Shown here: one piece after another, positions 1 to 8,837 of the stretch
Layout of the letters: each line of letters begins with the position of its first letter
Numbering within the stretch: position 1 is the stretch's first letter
Origin: Bacteroidales bacterium
GTDB taxonomy: Bacteria > Bacteroidota > Bacteroidia > Bacteroidales > VadinHA17
Reading direction: 5' to 3'
Assembly (NCBI GenBank): GCA_021738535.1
Contig: JAIPBU010000016.1
Span: forward strand, 1 to 64,000
Length of the DNA stretch: 64,000 nucleotides
The notes under the pieces: generated by a model
Database searches by the model: none
What the model was told of the DNA's origin: nothing
What the model saw: only the letters and a program-made list of their open reading frames with translations
Program-made: the position numbers and the translations under genes

Positions 1-1
1 A

Positions 2-67
2 AAATTAATTGCTCAATATGTTAACATTATAAACCAGTACGTCAAAGAACTTAATGTTGCTATTTAA
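2..67 (+). CDS. 3' end of an unidentified coding region (partial)
   Basis: Frame 2 is open from the window edge for 21 codons and then meets TAA. The residues read as a plausible amphipathic C-terminal helix (ending NQYVKELNVAI). It is too short to assign a family and could be a chance reading. After the stop the DNA is very AT-rich and shows no gene up to the convergent moaD. The upstream sequence outside the window would decide it. Confidence 0.3.
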   Translation, partial: KLIAQYVNIINQYVKELNVAI

Positions 68-151
68 TTTGAAAAAATATTTAATAAAAAAAATGCATAT
101 TTACTTGTTTAGCCATATTGCTTTATCTCCGGGGGTGGGCGGTCAATAGCA

Positions 152-385
152 TCAGCCTCCTGCAAAGGGTGGCAATAAGGCTACCTCATCACCGTCATTA
201 AGTTTCTCATTACTGCCAGCCAGTTCCTGGTTTACCGAGACCCGGTATTTATAGTTTTTAAATGAGGGGTAGTTCTCTTTAATATACGCGTTGAGCTCAT
301 CAATTGATTTCAATCCCTCTGCCCGGATAGTATCTTTCCCGGCCTCTTCCGCGAGTATACCAAACAATAATATCTTAATATTCAT
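152..385 (-). CDS. moaD: Molybdopterin synthase sulfur-carrier subunit MoaD
   Basis: A 77-residue ubiquitin-fold protein. The end LLPPFAGG is the MoaD/ThiS signature: the terminal Gly-Gly is adenylated and thiocarboxylated, then donates sulfur to precursor Z in molybdenum cofactor synthesis with the large subunit MoaE. The N-terminal strand MNIKILLFG and the length fit MoaD better than ThiS. It is the last gene of a minus-strand run queD-polA-moaD, starting 11 nt after the polA stop, so it is probably co-transcribed with polA. No other Moa gene is in the window, so the MoaE partner must be encoded elsewhere. ThiS is the main alternative. Confidence 0.82.
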   Translation of the reverse strand: MNIKILLFGILAEEAGKDTIRAEGLKSIDELNAYIKENYPSFKNYKYRVSVNQELAGSNEKLNDGDEVALLPPFAGG

Positions 386-396
386 AACATTTATTT

Positions 397-3177
397 TTAG
401 TGGGCTTCAAGCCAGTTATTTCCGAAGCCATATTCAACAATCAGTGGCACATCAAGCTTGCAGGCTTTCTCCATTTCTTCAACAACAAGGTCCTTCAGTT
501 TGTTTTTGTCTTTTTCTTCCACTTCAAAAATAAGTTCGTCATGCACCTGTAATATCATACCTGCTTTAAGTCCGGATTTGCTTAAGCGCTTATTTACATT
601 GATCATTGCTATCTTAATGATATCAGCTGCCGTACCTTGTATAGGTGCATTGATAGCATTTCTTTCCGCGTTGCTCCTGAGCAATGAATTACGGGACTGT
701 ATATCCCTCAGGTACCTTTTACGACCGAACATAGTAGTAACATAACCATCGCTGCGTCCTTTTTCGATACTCTTATCCATATATTCCTTCACTCCCGGGT
801 AAGAATCAAAATAGCCGTCTATTAATTCTTTTGCCTCGCTCCTGCTTATATTGAGCCTCTGGGAAAGACCATAGGCCGATATCCCGTAAATAATACCGAA
901 GTTTGCTGTTTTAGCCTTTGCCCTCATCTCCCTTTTCACATCCTGCAGATCCACACCGAATATCTTTGCTGCCGTGGCTGAATGTATATCTTGGCCGCTG
1001 ACAAAATCATCCTTCATTCCCTTATCGCCGCTGAGGTGAGCCATAAGCCGTAATTCTATCTGTGAATAATCGGCTGAGAGGAATACATTTCCTTTTCCGG
1101 GAACAAAAGCCTTCCTGATTTTCCTGCCACTTTCATCCCTGATGGGAATATTCTGCAGGTTGGGATTATTTGAACTCAGGCGTCCTGTGGCTGCAATTGC
1201 CTGGTTATATGATGTGTGTATTTTCCCGGTCTTTTTACTTATTAGCTCAGGCAGGGCTTCAACGTAAGTGGAAAGCAATTTTTTAAACCCCCTGTAATCA
1301 AGCACTTTATTTATTATCGGGTGCTTATCGCTTAACCTCTGCAGTACTTCTTCATTGGTTACAAACTGCTTTGTCTTTGTCTTCCTTGCTTTATCGTCAA
1401 GCTTCAGTTTTAAGAAAAGCACATCGCCCAGTTGTTTGGGAGATGCAATATTAAATTCCGTTCCGGCCAGTTCATATATCTCTTTTTCAATTTCTATTAT
1501 TCTCTGGCGCAGTTCCCCGGCATATTCCTTTAAGGAATTTTGATTAAGCTTCACACCGGCTCTTTCCATACCGGCAAGAACCGGGATAAGGGGCATTTCA
1601 ATTTCTTCTGCCAGTTTTAACAGCCCGCCTTCCTTAAGCTGATCATATAACTTTAACTTTAATTGATAAGTTATATCTGCATCTTCCACAGCATATTCCG
1701 TAAGTTTATCTACAGTAACTGACCTCATATTTTTCTGGTTCTTTCCTTTGCGTCCAATCAGTGATTCTATAGACACAGGAGTATAGTCCAGGTATGTTTC
1801 AGCAAGGAAGTCCATATTATGCCTCATATCGGGTTCCAGCAGGTAATGGGCTATCATGGTATCAAAGAGTTTACCCCTGACCTCAACGTTGTAGCCGGCC
1901 AGCACCTGTATATCAAACTTGAGGTTTTGGCCTATTTTGGATATATTTTCGTTTTCAAAAACGGCTTTTAGTTTTTTAAGTTTATCCCCCGCGTTTTCAT
2001 CTTTTTCGAAATAAACCATATAGCCCTTTCGCTTTTCCCATGAGAAAGTTATTGCTATCAGTTCCGATTCAAGGGGGTTAATGGAGTCTGTTTCAGTATC
2101 AAAACAGAATTCTTTCAGTTTGCCAAGTTCGTCAACCAGCTTATCCAGCTGCTCTTCGTTTTCTATCCTCACATAGTCGTGGTCAGTGTTTTCAAGTGTG
2201 CTGTAGCTTTTAGTTGTACCTCCCTGCGGGGGTGCCGTATCAAAAAGTGAACCCTGCAGGGCTTCAGTGCTGCTTTTTCTTTCATCACCACCAGCTGCTG
2301 CATCCAGTTTTTGAGCCATGGTCCTGAACTCGAGTTCATTGAAAATCTTCCTGAGGTTTTCCTTATTCAATTCTTTCCTGAGCATTTGTTCTTCGCTCAG
2401 TTCAAAGGGTACATTTTTCTCGATTGTAACCAGCTTTTTTGAAAACAGTATTTCCTTGCTGTTATTTTCGATAATATCTTTTTGTTTTCCCTTCAGCTTA
2501 TCACTGTTTTCAATAAGATTTTCTACGCTCCCGAATTCAGCTATAAGTTTTTTTGCTGTCTTGGGTCCTATCCCCGGGGCGCCGGGGATATTATCAGCAC
2601 TGTCGCCCATAAGAGCAAGTATATCAATTACCTGTACCGGGTCTTCAATGCTGAATTCCTCGCATATCTCATCAACACCCATTACTTTCGCCGCTCCGCC
2701 CCTGGTAGCGGGTTTGTACATCTTAACGCTATCATTGACCAGCTGGGCATAGTCCTTATCAGAAGTCATCATGTAGGTTTCAAACCCTTTATCTGCTGCC
2801 TGCACTGACATGGTACCAATAAGGTCATCAGCCTCATATCCTTCAGCTTCATACACGGGTATACCGTATGCTTCCAGGATATTCTTTATATATGGAACCG
2901 ATTGTTTTATATCTTCTGGCGTAGCGTCCCTGTTAGCTTTATAATCGCTGTACATCTCGTGCCTGAAGGTTGGTCCCGGGGGGTCAAAAACGACGGCAAT
3001 ATGGCTTGGGCCTTGCTTCTGAAGTATTTCATCCAGTGTAAGCATAAAGCCAAAGATGGCAGATGTATTAAATCCTTTTGAGTTGATCCTGGGGTTTCTT
3101 ATAAAAGCATAATACGACCTGAAGATAAGGGCATATGCGTCCAGTAGAAAAAGTTTCCTGTCTGAGTTGTCGGGCAT
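397..3177 (-). CDS. polA: DNA polymerase I
   Basis: At 926 residues this is full length for PolA: 5'-nuclease domain (about 1-300), 3'-5' exonuclease domain (about 335-530) and family A polymerase domain (about 560-926). Proofreading looks intact. Exo I is FDTETDS, Exo II IGQNLKFDIQ, and Exo III has AVEDAD with the usual spacing. Polymerase motif A is DYSQIELRLMAHLSGD, motif B is RAKAKTANFGIIYG and motif C is QVHDELIFEV. It fills Okazaki gaps and removes RNA primers, and acts in excision repair. It starts 8 nt after queD and is followed 11 nt later by moaD, so the three are likely one transcript although their functions are unrelated. Confidence 0.98.
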   Translation of the reverse strand: MPDNSDRKLFLLDAYALIFRSYYAFIRNPRINSKGFNTSAIFGFMLTLDEILQKQGPSHIAVVFDPPGPTFRHEMYSDYKANRDATPEDIKQSVPYIKNILEAYGIPVYEAEGYEADDLIGTMSVQAADKGFETYMMTSDKDYAQLVNDSVKMYKPATRGGAAKVMGVDEICEEFSIEDPVQVIDILALMGDSADNIPGAPGIGPKTAKKLIAEFGSVENLIENSDKLKGKQKDIIENNSKEILFSKKLVTIEKNVPFELSEEQMLRKELNKENLRKIFNELEFRTMAQKLDAAAGGDERKSSTEALQGSLFDTAPPQGGTTKSYSTLENTDHDYVRIENEEQLDKLVDELGKLKEFCFDTETDSINPLESELIAITFSWEKRKGYMVYFEKDENAGDKLKKLKAVFENENISKIGQNLKFDIQVLAGYNVEVRGKLFDTMIAHYLLEPDMRHNMDFLAETYLDYTPVSIESLIGRKGKNQKNMRSVTVDKLTEYAVEDADITYQLKLKLYDQLKEGGLLKLAEEIEMPLIPVLAGMERAGVKLNQNSLKEYAGELRQRIIEIEKEIYELAGTEFNIASPKQLGDVLFLKLKLDDKARKTKTKQFVTNEEVLQRLSDKHPIINKVLDYRGFKKLLSTYVEALPELISKKTGKIHTSYNQAIAATGRLSSNNPNLQNIPIRDESGRKIRKAFVPGKGNVFLSADYSQIELRLMAHLSGDKGMKDDFVSGQDIHSATAAKIFGVDLQDVKREMRAKAKTANFGIIYGISAYGLSQRLNISRSEAKELIDGYFDSYPGVKEYMDKSIEKGRSDGYVTTMFGRKRYLRDIQSRNSLLRSNAERNAINAPIQGTAADIIKIAMINVNKRLSKSGLKAGMILQVHDELIFEVEEKDKNKLKDLVVEEMEKACKLDVPLIVEYGFGNNWLEAH

Positions 3178-3185
3178 AGTATTAA

Positions 3186-3635
3186 TTATTTATTATCGTC
3201 AGCAAACCATTCTGCGTAAGACCTGGCTGTTTCGTACAACCTGAGGCTGTGCAGGCTTGTTTCCGGGGGCAGGTGAGGTATTATTCTATATGCAATATCA
3301 GCAACCATATTCTCGCATGTTGGCTGGTAGCCAACCACTATGACGTTTGAAAACATCTGCTCCATATTCTCCAGTTTAGCCCTGTCCACCATATCACTTA
3401 TAATAACTGAATGATCAAAAACATCCACCACTTCCCTGTTAACGGTTCTTTTAAGGTCGCCAAAATCTATCACCATACCATTTTTCGGATGATCCGAATT
3501 TTTCATCGGCTCCCCTATCAGTGTTACAAACAGTTTATATGAATGACCATGCACGTTCCTGCATGGACCGTCATAGTTCCAGAGGGCATGCGCCGTTTCG
3601 AAGGCAAATTCTTTTGTTACTCTTATTCTTGCCAT
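3186..3635 (-). CDS. queD: 6-carboxy-5,6,7,8-tetrahydropterin synthase QueD (6-PTPS family)
   Basis: The 149 residues match the 6-pyruvoyl-tetrahydropterin synthase fold. Zinc ligands come from the early FETAHALW histidine and from CRNVHGHSY, which also supplies the catalytic cysteine; FDHSVI and the late ETARSY segment complete the active site. Bacterial proteins of this type convert dihydroneopterin triphosphate to carboxytetrahydropterin, the second step towards preQ0 and queuosine. Eukaryote-type PTPS activity is the alternative. It is the first gene of the queD-polA-moaD run. No queC, queE or queF is in the window. Confidence 0.85.
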   Translation of the reverse strand: MARIRVTKEFAFETAHALWNYDGPCRNVHGHSYKLFVTLIGEPMKNSDHPKNGMVIDFGDLKRTVNREVVDVFDHSVIISDMVDRAKLENMEQMFSNVIVVGYQPTCENMVADIAYRIIPHLPPETSLHSLRLYETARSYAEWFADDNK

Positions 3636-3658
3636 AATCTTCTTATGAAATTACAATA

Positions 3659-3666
3659 CAAAAGTA
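3659..3666 (-). promoter_or_regulatory. Candidate -7 element for queD-polA-moaD
   Basis: Read on the minus strand this is TACTTTTG, an exact match to the Bacteroidota -7 consensus TAnnTTTG, about 24 nt before the queD start codon. No convincing TTTG -33 element sits 19-21 nt upstream, so the call rests on the -7 box alone. Confidence 0.3.
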
Positions 3667-3703
3667 ACCATTAAAAAAGATAATTGTTAATTGCAGGACG
3701 TAT

Positions 3704-4537
3704 TCAAATAAGGTTAAGCTTATTCCTGAGCCATGAAGTGAGCAACAGCCACATTTTAGCTGTGGTACCAAGACTGATCCTCTTTGACATCATGGTTTCA
3801 ATGTCTTTTTTGCTGATAATCTTAAAAAGTCTGAAGTAATATTTGTAGGCCAGGTAAACCCCGAAACGGGCTTCCTTTTTGAGACCCCTGATACCGTCCG
3901 GGGAATCCAGGAAGGATTTTTTTATATCTTTTTCGATGCGTTTTTTCATTTCCGGGCTGAATTTTTCGGGTAACAGGCCTGGGAAATAAACCCTTTCTCT
4001 TTCTACCAGGTCGGCATTAATATCCCTGAGGAAATTAACTTTCTGAAATGCTTCACCCAGTTTTTTTGCATACTCTTTGAGCTCCTCAAACTTTTCTTTC
4101 TCATCCTTATAAAAGACCTGAAGGCACATCAGTCCCACCACTTCAGCTGATCCGTAAATATACCGTTCATAGCTTTTTTCATCGTGCCTTGTTGGTTCCA
4201 GGTCCATTAACATACTGTCAAAGAAAGATTGTATAAGGTCTTTCCCTATGCCATATTCATTAACAGCCCACTGGAAAGCGTGGAGAATGGGGTTTGTTGA
4301 CAGTTTACGGCTGATAGCATCATATGTTTCCTGAACATACTGATCAAGCAGTAGTTTCTTATCCTGATCATGGAAGGTATCAACTATTTCGTCAGCAATA
4401 CGGACAAATCCATATATGGCATATACCGGGTCGCGGTATTTCCTGTTCAGCATACTAATTCCTTTTGAGAAGGAAGTGCTGTAGTTATTTGTAAAATCTT
4501 TACTTGCCTGGATGCAGGTCTTTAAGTACAGATCCAT
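3704..4537 (-). CDS. crtB: Phytoene synthase CrtB
   Basis: A 277-residue squalene/phytoene synthase. It has the two aspartate-rich substrate and magnesium motifs: RIADEIVD at about 46-53 and QKVNFLRDINADLVERERVY, which also carries the family's conserved RDIxxD stretch. It condenses two geranylgeranyl diphosphates head-to-head to phytoene, the first committed carotenoid step. It overlaps the end of crtI by 38 nt on the same strand, so the two are co-transcribed and probably translationally coupled. The ATG at 4537 gives the conserved N-terminus (YSTSFSKGI). Squalene synthase is less likely because the partner gene is a CrtI desaturase. Confidence 0.95.
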   Translation of the reverse strand: MDLYLKTCIQASKDFTNNYSTSFSKGISMLNRKYRDPVYAIYGFVRIADEIVDTFHDQDKKLLLDQYVQETYDAISRKLSTNPILHAFQWAVNEYGIGKDLIQSFFDSMLMDLEPTRHDEKSYERYIYGSAEVVGLMCLQVFYKDEKEKFEELKEYAKKLGEAFQKVNFLRDINADLVERERVYFPGLLPEKFSPEMKKRIEKDIKKSFLDSPDGIRGLKKEARFGVYLAYKYYFRLFKIISKKDIETMMSKRISLGTTAKMWLLLTSWLRNKLNLI

Positions 4538-6008
4538 ATCGTTTTTCTATTCGTTCACTTACAAGCTTTGAGCTTATTATAGCCATTGGTACGCCCGTGC
4601 CCGGAACTGTTGAAGAACCGGCATAGAAAAGGTTTTCATATTTTTCATCCCTGTTTGATGGCCTGAACCAGCCCATCTGCATCATATTGTGTCCCAGTCC
4701 GAGGCCGCTGCCACGGTAAAGATTAAAACTGTCTTTCCAGTCGACAGGAGACAAAATAGTTTTACTTACAATGCTGTTTTTCAGATCATATCCGGTGCGT
4801 CGCGAGAGGTCATCTATTATTGAATCAGCAATTTCTTCCTTATCAGACCAGTCGGGTTTAAACCTGAGGTCAGGCACGGGGCAGAGGATGTAGAGGCTTT
4901 CATTTCCCTCTGGTGCAGCATCTGTATTCAGCCTGGATACCACGTTTACATAATAATAAGCCTGTTCGAGTGATGCCTGGCTTGTATAAATACTATTAGC
5001 ATATTCTTTAAAATTGCCCCTCAGGAAGTAGTTATGCATTTTCAGTTCCGGTAATTTCTTGTTTATCCCCAGGTACATTGAAAACGGTGCCATTGTCCAC
5101 CTCTTCTTATCCAGCTTTTCCTCACTGAATTTTCTCCTGCCCAGCACCTCTCCCCTGAAAAGCGCAGCATCAGCATTAATAACAAATACACCGGCTGTCC
5201 ATTTTTTACCCTTGCTGTCGATAACAGTTTTTATATCTCTGCCATTCCTTTCAACAGATGTTATATCGGTGTTGTAGTGTATTTTAACGCCGTTTGCCTC
5301 AAGTATTTCTACAAAGCCTTCCACTATCCTGTACATACCGCCGTTTACATTATAATATCCATCATACACAAATTCAGTATATGAAAGCATTGTAAAAACG
5401 GAAGGAGTATCAAAGGGTGTTCCTCCAAGGAAGAAAGAAACCAGCGAGACTATTTCCCTTACATCATTTGAATCAAAATACCTTGACACTTCTTTCCAGA
5501 AGGTTCTGAACAATTTAGGAAGATGTCCCATGGGAACCTTCATTAGTGTTGTTGCATAGTCAGTGAAAGAGTTAAAATTCTTCTTTATTATAAGGCTTTC
5601 GGTATCGTTATACAGTTTAGCTGTTGACTCAAGGTAGGCTTTCATCTTTTCTTTAAAGCCCGGTTCCACTTCTTCGAACTCTTTAGCAAGTTTTTCAAGG
5701 TCTTTATAAATTGTGTACCTTTTACCGGGCTGATCATACCACACTGTATAGAGCGGATCAAGCTCAAGCAGATCGAAGGGCAGTTCAATATCCAGGTCTT
5801 TTGCCAGTTCTTTAAATTCATAGCTCATGCTGAAGAAGGTGGGACCGGTATCAAATTTAAAGCCATCTTTTTCAATCAGGCTCATCCTGCCTCCCGGGAT
5901 ACTGTTTTTCTCAAGTATTTCTACTTCATACCCTCTTCTTACCAGCCTCAGCGCAGTAGATAAACCCGCTATTCCTGAACCCACTACGATTGCTTTCTCT
6001 GCATTCAT
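4500..6008 (-). CDS. crtI: Phytoene desaturase CrtI
   Basis: A 502-residue FAD-dependent carotenoid desaturase. The N-terminal dinucleotide fold reads VVGSGIAGLSTALRL followed by IPGGRM. The C-terminal YAGSSTVPGTGVPMAI is the diagnostic CrtI-family motif (GxxxxPGxGxPM). It introduces the desaturations that turn phytoene into coloured acyclic products up to lycopene. It is transcribed divergently from the crtD-type gene across 60 bp, is first in its operon and overlaps crtB. The presence of a second CrtI-like gene next door argues that this one performs the phytoene-to-lycopene steps. Confidence 0.94.
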   Translation of the reverse strand: MNAEKAIVVGSGIAGLSTALRLVRRGYEVEILEKNSIPGGRMSLIEKDGFKFDTGPTFFSMSYEFKELAKDLDIELPFDLLELDPLYTVWYDQPGKRYTIYKDLEKLAKEFEEVEPGFKEKMKAYLESTAKLYNDTESLIIKKNFNSFTDYATTLMKVPMGHLPKLFRTFWKEVSRYFDSNDVREIVSLVSFFLGGTPFDTPSVFTMLSYTEFVYDGYYNVNGGMYRIVEGFVEILEANGVKIHYNTDITSVERNGRDIKTVIDSKGKKWTAGVFVINADAALFRGEVLGRRKFSEEKLDKKRWTMAPFSMYLGINKKLPELKMHNYFLRGNFKEYANSIYTSQASLEQAYYYVNVVSRLNTDAAPEGNESLYILCPVPDLRFKPDWSDKEEIADSIIDDLSRRTGYDLKNSIVSKTILSPVDWKDSFNLYRGSGLGLGHNMMQMGWFRPSNRDEKYENLFYAGSSTVPGTGVPMAIISSKLVSERIEKRYGSVLKDLHPGK

Positions 6009-6068
6009 CTAATTGTTTTTGCTATATTCGGTTCTTAAATATACTATTTTGCCAATAGTTAAAATAAA
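6009..6068. promoter_or_regulatory. Divergent promoter region of the carotenoid locus
   Basis: This 60-bp AT-rich gap separates crtI-crtB (leftward) from crtD-cruF-acyltransferase-glycosyltransferase (rightward), so it must hold both promoters. On the plus strand TTTG at 6018-6021 and TACTATTTTG at 6042-6051 loosely resemble the -33 and -7 elements but with imperfect spacing. On the minus strand only TATATTTA approximates a -7 box. A regulator acting here could control the whole pathway. Confidence 0.5.
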
Positions 6069-7565
6069 ATGACATCTAATAATATTACAACAAATATAAT
6101 AGGATCGGGTTTAGGCGGGCTTGCATCTGCCATCAGGCTGGCGAAACAGGGGTACAGGGTACGGGTGTTTGAAAAGAACGGCGGTCCCGGGGGAAAAGTT
6201 AATTCAATCTCAGAAGGCCCTTACCGGTTTGACACCGGACCCTCGCTGCTTACTCTGCCTGAAATGGTTAAGGATCTTCTTGCTGAAGCACCCGGGGATA
6301 TACGCAGGCTTTTTAATCCTCTCCGTCTTGACAGTATATGCAAATATTATTTCGCTGACGGTAAAATATTCAATGCCCCTTCTGATCCGGATGATTTTAT
6401 TGAGTCTTTTTCGAAATTAACGGGAGAAGACAGCGGCAGGATTAAAAAATACCTTGACAGGGTGCATGAGTTATATGAGCTGACCGCCCCGGTATTTATT
6501 TTCGGCAATTTTCACAGGCGGCAGGAGCTGTTCCAGCCGGGCAACCTGAAGGTTCTTTTCAACCTTTACAAGCTGAATCCTTTCTCATCGATGCATGCCT
6601 ATAACCGCAGAAGTTTCAGTAAAAAGAATATTGTTCAGCTATTCGACCGCTATGCTACCTATAACGGATCATCACCCTACAAGGCACCGGCCACCCTCAA
6701 TGTTATTGCCCACCTTGAACATAATATGGGTGCATGGTTCCCTGAGAACGGCATGTTCAGTATCACCGATGCCCTGTACCGTTATGCACGCCACCTGGGT
6801 GTTGAATTTATTTTTGACACTTATGTAAGCAGGATAATGACCGAAGGCAGGGAAGTAAAAGGAATAATTGCCGGCGGTAAAGAGTATAATAGTGATATAG
6901 TTGTAAGCGACAGTGATGTTTTTCACGTTTACGGGAAACTGTTGCCATGCATCAAGGCACCTGCAGGGAGCAGGAAGCAGAACCTGTCATCATCCGCAAT
7001 TATCTATTACTGGGGAATGAACAGTGATGCCTCAGACCTTGAACTGCACAACATATTTTTTGCATCGGACTATAAAAAGGAGTTTAACTGCATCTTCAAA
7101 GAGAAAGATATGCATGATGATCCTACTGTCTATGTATTTATCAGTTCAAAGATCGTTAAGCAGGATGCCCCGGAGGGCAAAAGTAACTGGTTTGTTATGG
7201 TTAATGCTCCACATGACAGCGGCCAGGACTGGAACGAGCTTGTTATGAGGACCAAAAAGAACATATTACTGAAGCTGGGCAAAAGACTTGGCTATGAGGT
7301 AAACGATATGATAGAGCAGGAATTCATTATTGCCCCGCCTGAGCTTGAGAAAAACACTCTTTCAACGGGTGGTGCCCTCTACGGGAACAGCAGTAATTCA
7401 CCCACGGCTGCATTTAACAGGCATGCCAATTTCAGCAGGAAGCTAAAGGGATTGTATTTCACTGGGGGCAGTGTGCATCCCGGTGGAGGCATTCCCCTGT
7501 GCCTGGCATCGGCAAAGATAGTTGAGAGTGAAATATTAAGAGAATACGGCAAAGATGAGCACTGA
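6069..7565 (+). CDS. crtD: CrtI-family carotenoid desaturase, CrtD-like (3,4-desaturase)
   Basis: 498 residues with the CrtI layout. The FAD fold reads IIGSGLGGLASAIRLAKQG with GGPGGKV after it. The C-terminus has YFTGGSVHPGGGIPLCLAS, the version with PGGGIPL found in hydroxyneurosporene/1-hydroxycarotenoid 3,4-desaturases (CrtD) rather than phytoene desaturases. CrtD acts after C-1,2 hydration, which fits the adjoining cruF: the two genes overlap by 11 nt. Family membership is clear; the exact reaction (3,4-desaturation) is inferred from the motif and neighbours. Confidence 0.85.
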   Translation: MTSNNITTNIIGSGLGGLASAIRLAKQGYRVRVFEKNGGPGGKVNSISEGPYRFDTGPSLLTLPEMVKDLLAEAPGDIRRLFNPLRLDSICKYYFADGKIFNAPSDPDDFIESFSKLTGEDSGRIKKYLDRVHELYELTAPVFIFGNFHRRQELFQPGNLKVLFNLYKLNPFSSMHAYNRRSFSKKNIVQLFDRYATYNGSSPYKAPATLNVIAHLEHNMGAWFPENGMFSITDALYRYARHLGVEFIFDTYVSRIMTEGREVKGIIAGGKEYNSDIVVSDSDVFHVYGKLLPCIKAPAGSRKQNLSSSAIIYYWGMNSDASDLELHNIFFASDYKKEFNCIFKEKDMHDDPTVYVFISSKIVKQDAPEGKSNWFVMVNAPHDSGQDWNELVMRTKKNILLKLGKRLGYEVNDMIEQEFIIAPPELEKNTLSTGGALYGNSSNSPTAAFNRHANFSRKLKGLYFTGGSVHPGGGIPLCLASAKIVESEILREYGKDEH

Positions 7566-8226
7566 GAGGAAGAAGCTACTCAAAATACCCGGGCAGGATA
7601 AGATCAGGTCTTTCCTGATGTCATATTACATGATTGGTTTTGCCGGGTTTGTGATCAACCATACATATGATATTTTCAGGCAGCTGATATCTGCATCCAT
7701 ATTGCTGTCGGTAATACTGATGATGCTCTACCACAGGAACTGGAGCAGCAGGTTCCTGGCGGTATCGCTGATAATTTTCGTGTTCGGCTGGGGCATAGAG
7801 TTGATAGGCACAAAAACGGGCTTCCCCTTTGGCAGCTATTCTTATACCCGGTTGCTGGTGCCGCTGCTGGGCGGGGTGCCGCTGATACTCGGCTTAAACT
7901 GGTTCTTCCTTGTCTACTGCACTTTTATTATCAGCTCGTTCATCCCATCGACAAATACAGTGCGTTCACTGGCAGGGGCCCTGATGATGACGGCTTACGA
8001 TCTCCTTCTTGAACCATTTGCAACACATACGGGTATGTGGGAATGGGAGGCAGGAACGATTCCCTTATCAAACTATATCTCATGGTTTGTGATAAGCTTT
8101 ATTTTCCTCAGGCTGATGTATATTAATAAGCCAGAGAAACAGAATAAGACGGGGATTTTTGTTTTTGTTTTTCAGGCGGGATTTTTTGCGGCCCTGGTGC
8201 TTACGTGGAAAATCATGAGCCTATGA
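7555..8226 (+). CDS. cruF: Carotenoid 1,2-hydratase, CruF family (PF04240 type)
   Basis: A 223-residue integral membrane protein with roughly six to seven hydrophobic segments. It carries the conserved family stretches FGWGIELIGTKTGFPFGSY, PLILGLNWFFLVY and YDLLLEPFATHTGMWEW. CruF proteins add water across the psi-end C-1,2 double bond, leaving a tertiary hydroxyl that can be glycosylated. The gene overlaps crtD upstream, and its TGA overlaps the ATG of the acyltransferase downstream (ATGA), so translation is coupled. Bisanhydrobacterioruberin hydratase (CruF/C50 type) is the same family, but a C50 elongase is not seen here. Confidence 0.87.
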   Translation: MSTERKKLLKIPGQDKIRSFLMSYYMIGFAGFVINHTYDIFRQLISASILLSVILMMLYHRNWSSRFLAVSLIIFVFGWGIELIGTKTGFPFGSYSYTRLLVPLLGGVPLILGLNWFFLVYCTFIISSFIPSTNTVRSLAGALMMTAYDLLLEPFATHTGMWEWEAGTIPLSNYISWFVISFIFLRLMYINKPEKQNKTGIFVFVFQAGFFAALVLTWKIMSL

Positions 8227-8837
8227 TATATGCTCGTCATACGCGGATTCACACTGCCTTTTTCAGGTATTATTCGAAGTGGCTGATGAAAAAGAATTTT
8301 GCGGCTGTTAAGTTTGTTGATGATCCCGGGCCAACGGACAGGCCGGTGCTTATTATCGGCAATCATTTCAGCTGGTATGACGGTTTTTTCATGAATTATT
8401 ACAACAGCCTGGTGCTGGGGAAAAAATTTCATGTGATGATGCTGGAGGAGCAACTGAAAGACAGGATGTTCCTTAATAAAACCGGGGCATTTTCAATTAA
8501 GCCTGGCAGTCGTGATGTAATTGAATCGCTGAACTATAGTGCTTCCCTTCTTTCTGATCCGGGAAATATGTTGCTGATGTACCCCGCCGGGGAGATCCAG
8601 TCGGCTTATGTTTCTTCTTTCCGCTTTATGAAAGGTCTTGATAAAATACTTAGCGGTAATGACCCGGAGGTAAGGTTTTATGCCTGCATGGTTGATTACT
8701 TTTCCGAAAGAAAACCATCTGCGTGGATATATTTCCACCTGCCGCCCGGGGAATGCAGGGATACGGAATGCCTGGAGGAAGAGTACAATAAGTTTTACCG
8801 GGCCTGCATTGACAGGCAGAATGAGAACAGGACATGA
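8223..8837 (+). CDS. PlsC-like acyltransferase of the carotenoid locus
   Basis: The ORF track opens at a GTG at 8205, but the ATG at 8223 overlaps the cruF stop as ATGA and is the likelier start (204 residues). The catalytic motif HFSWYD within GNHFSWYDGFF is the H(X4)D of lysophospholipid-type acyltransferases, and YPAGEIQSA is the later EG-type motif region. In this operon the probable job is acylation of the sugar on a carotenoid glycoside, as CruD does in green sulfur bacteria and CrtO in staphylococci. That role is inferred from position. It is followed by another ATGA overlap with the glycosyltransferase. Confidence 0.75.
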   Translation: MIYARHTRIHTAFFRYYSKWLMKKNFAAVKFVDDPGPTDRPVLIIGNHFSWYDGFFMNYYNSLVLGKKFHVMMLEEQLKDRMFLNKTGAFSIKPGSRDVIESLNYSASLLSDPGNMLLMYPAGEIQSAYVSSFRFMKGLDKILSGNDPEVRFYACMVDYFSERKPSAWIYFHLPPGECRDTECLEEEYNKFYRACIDRQNENRT

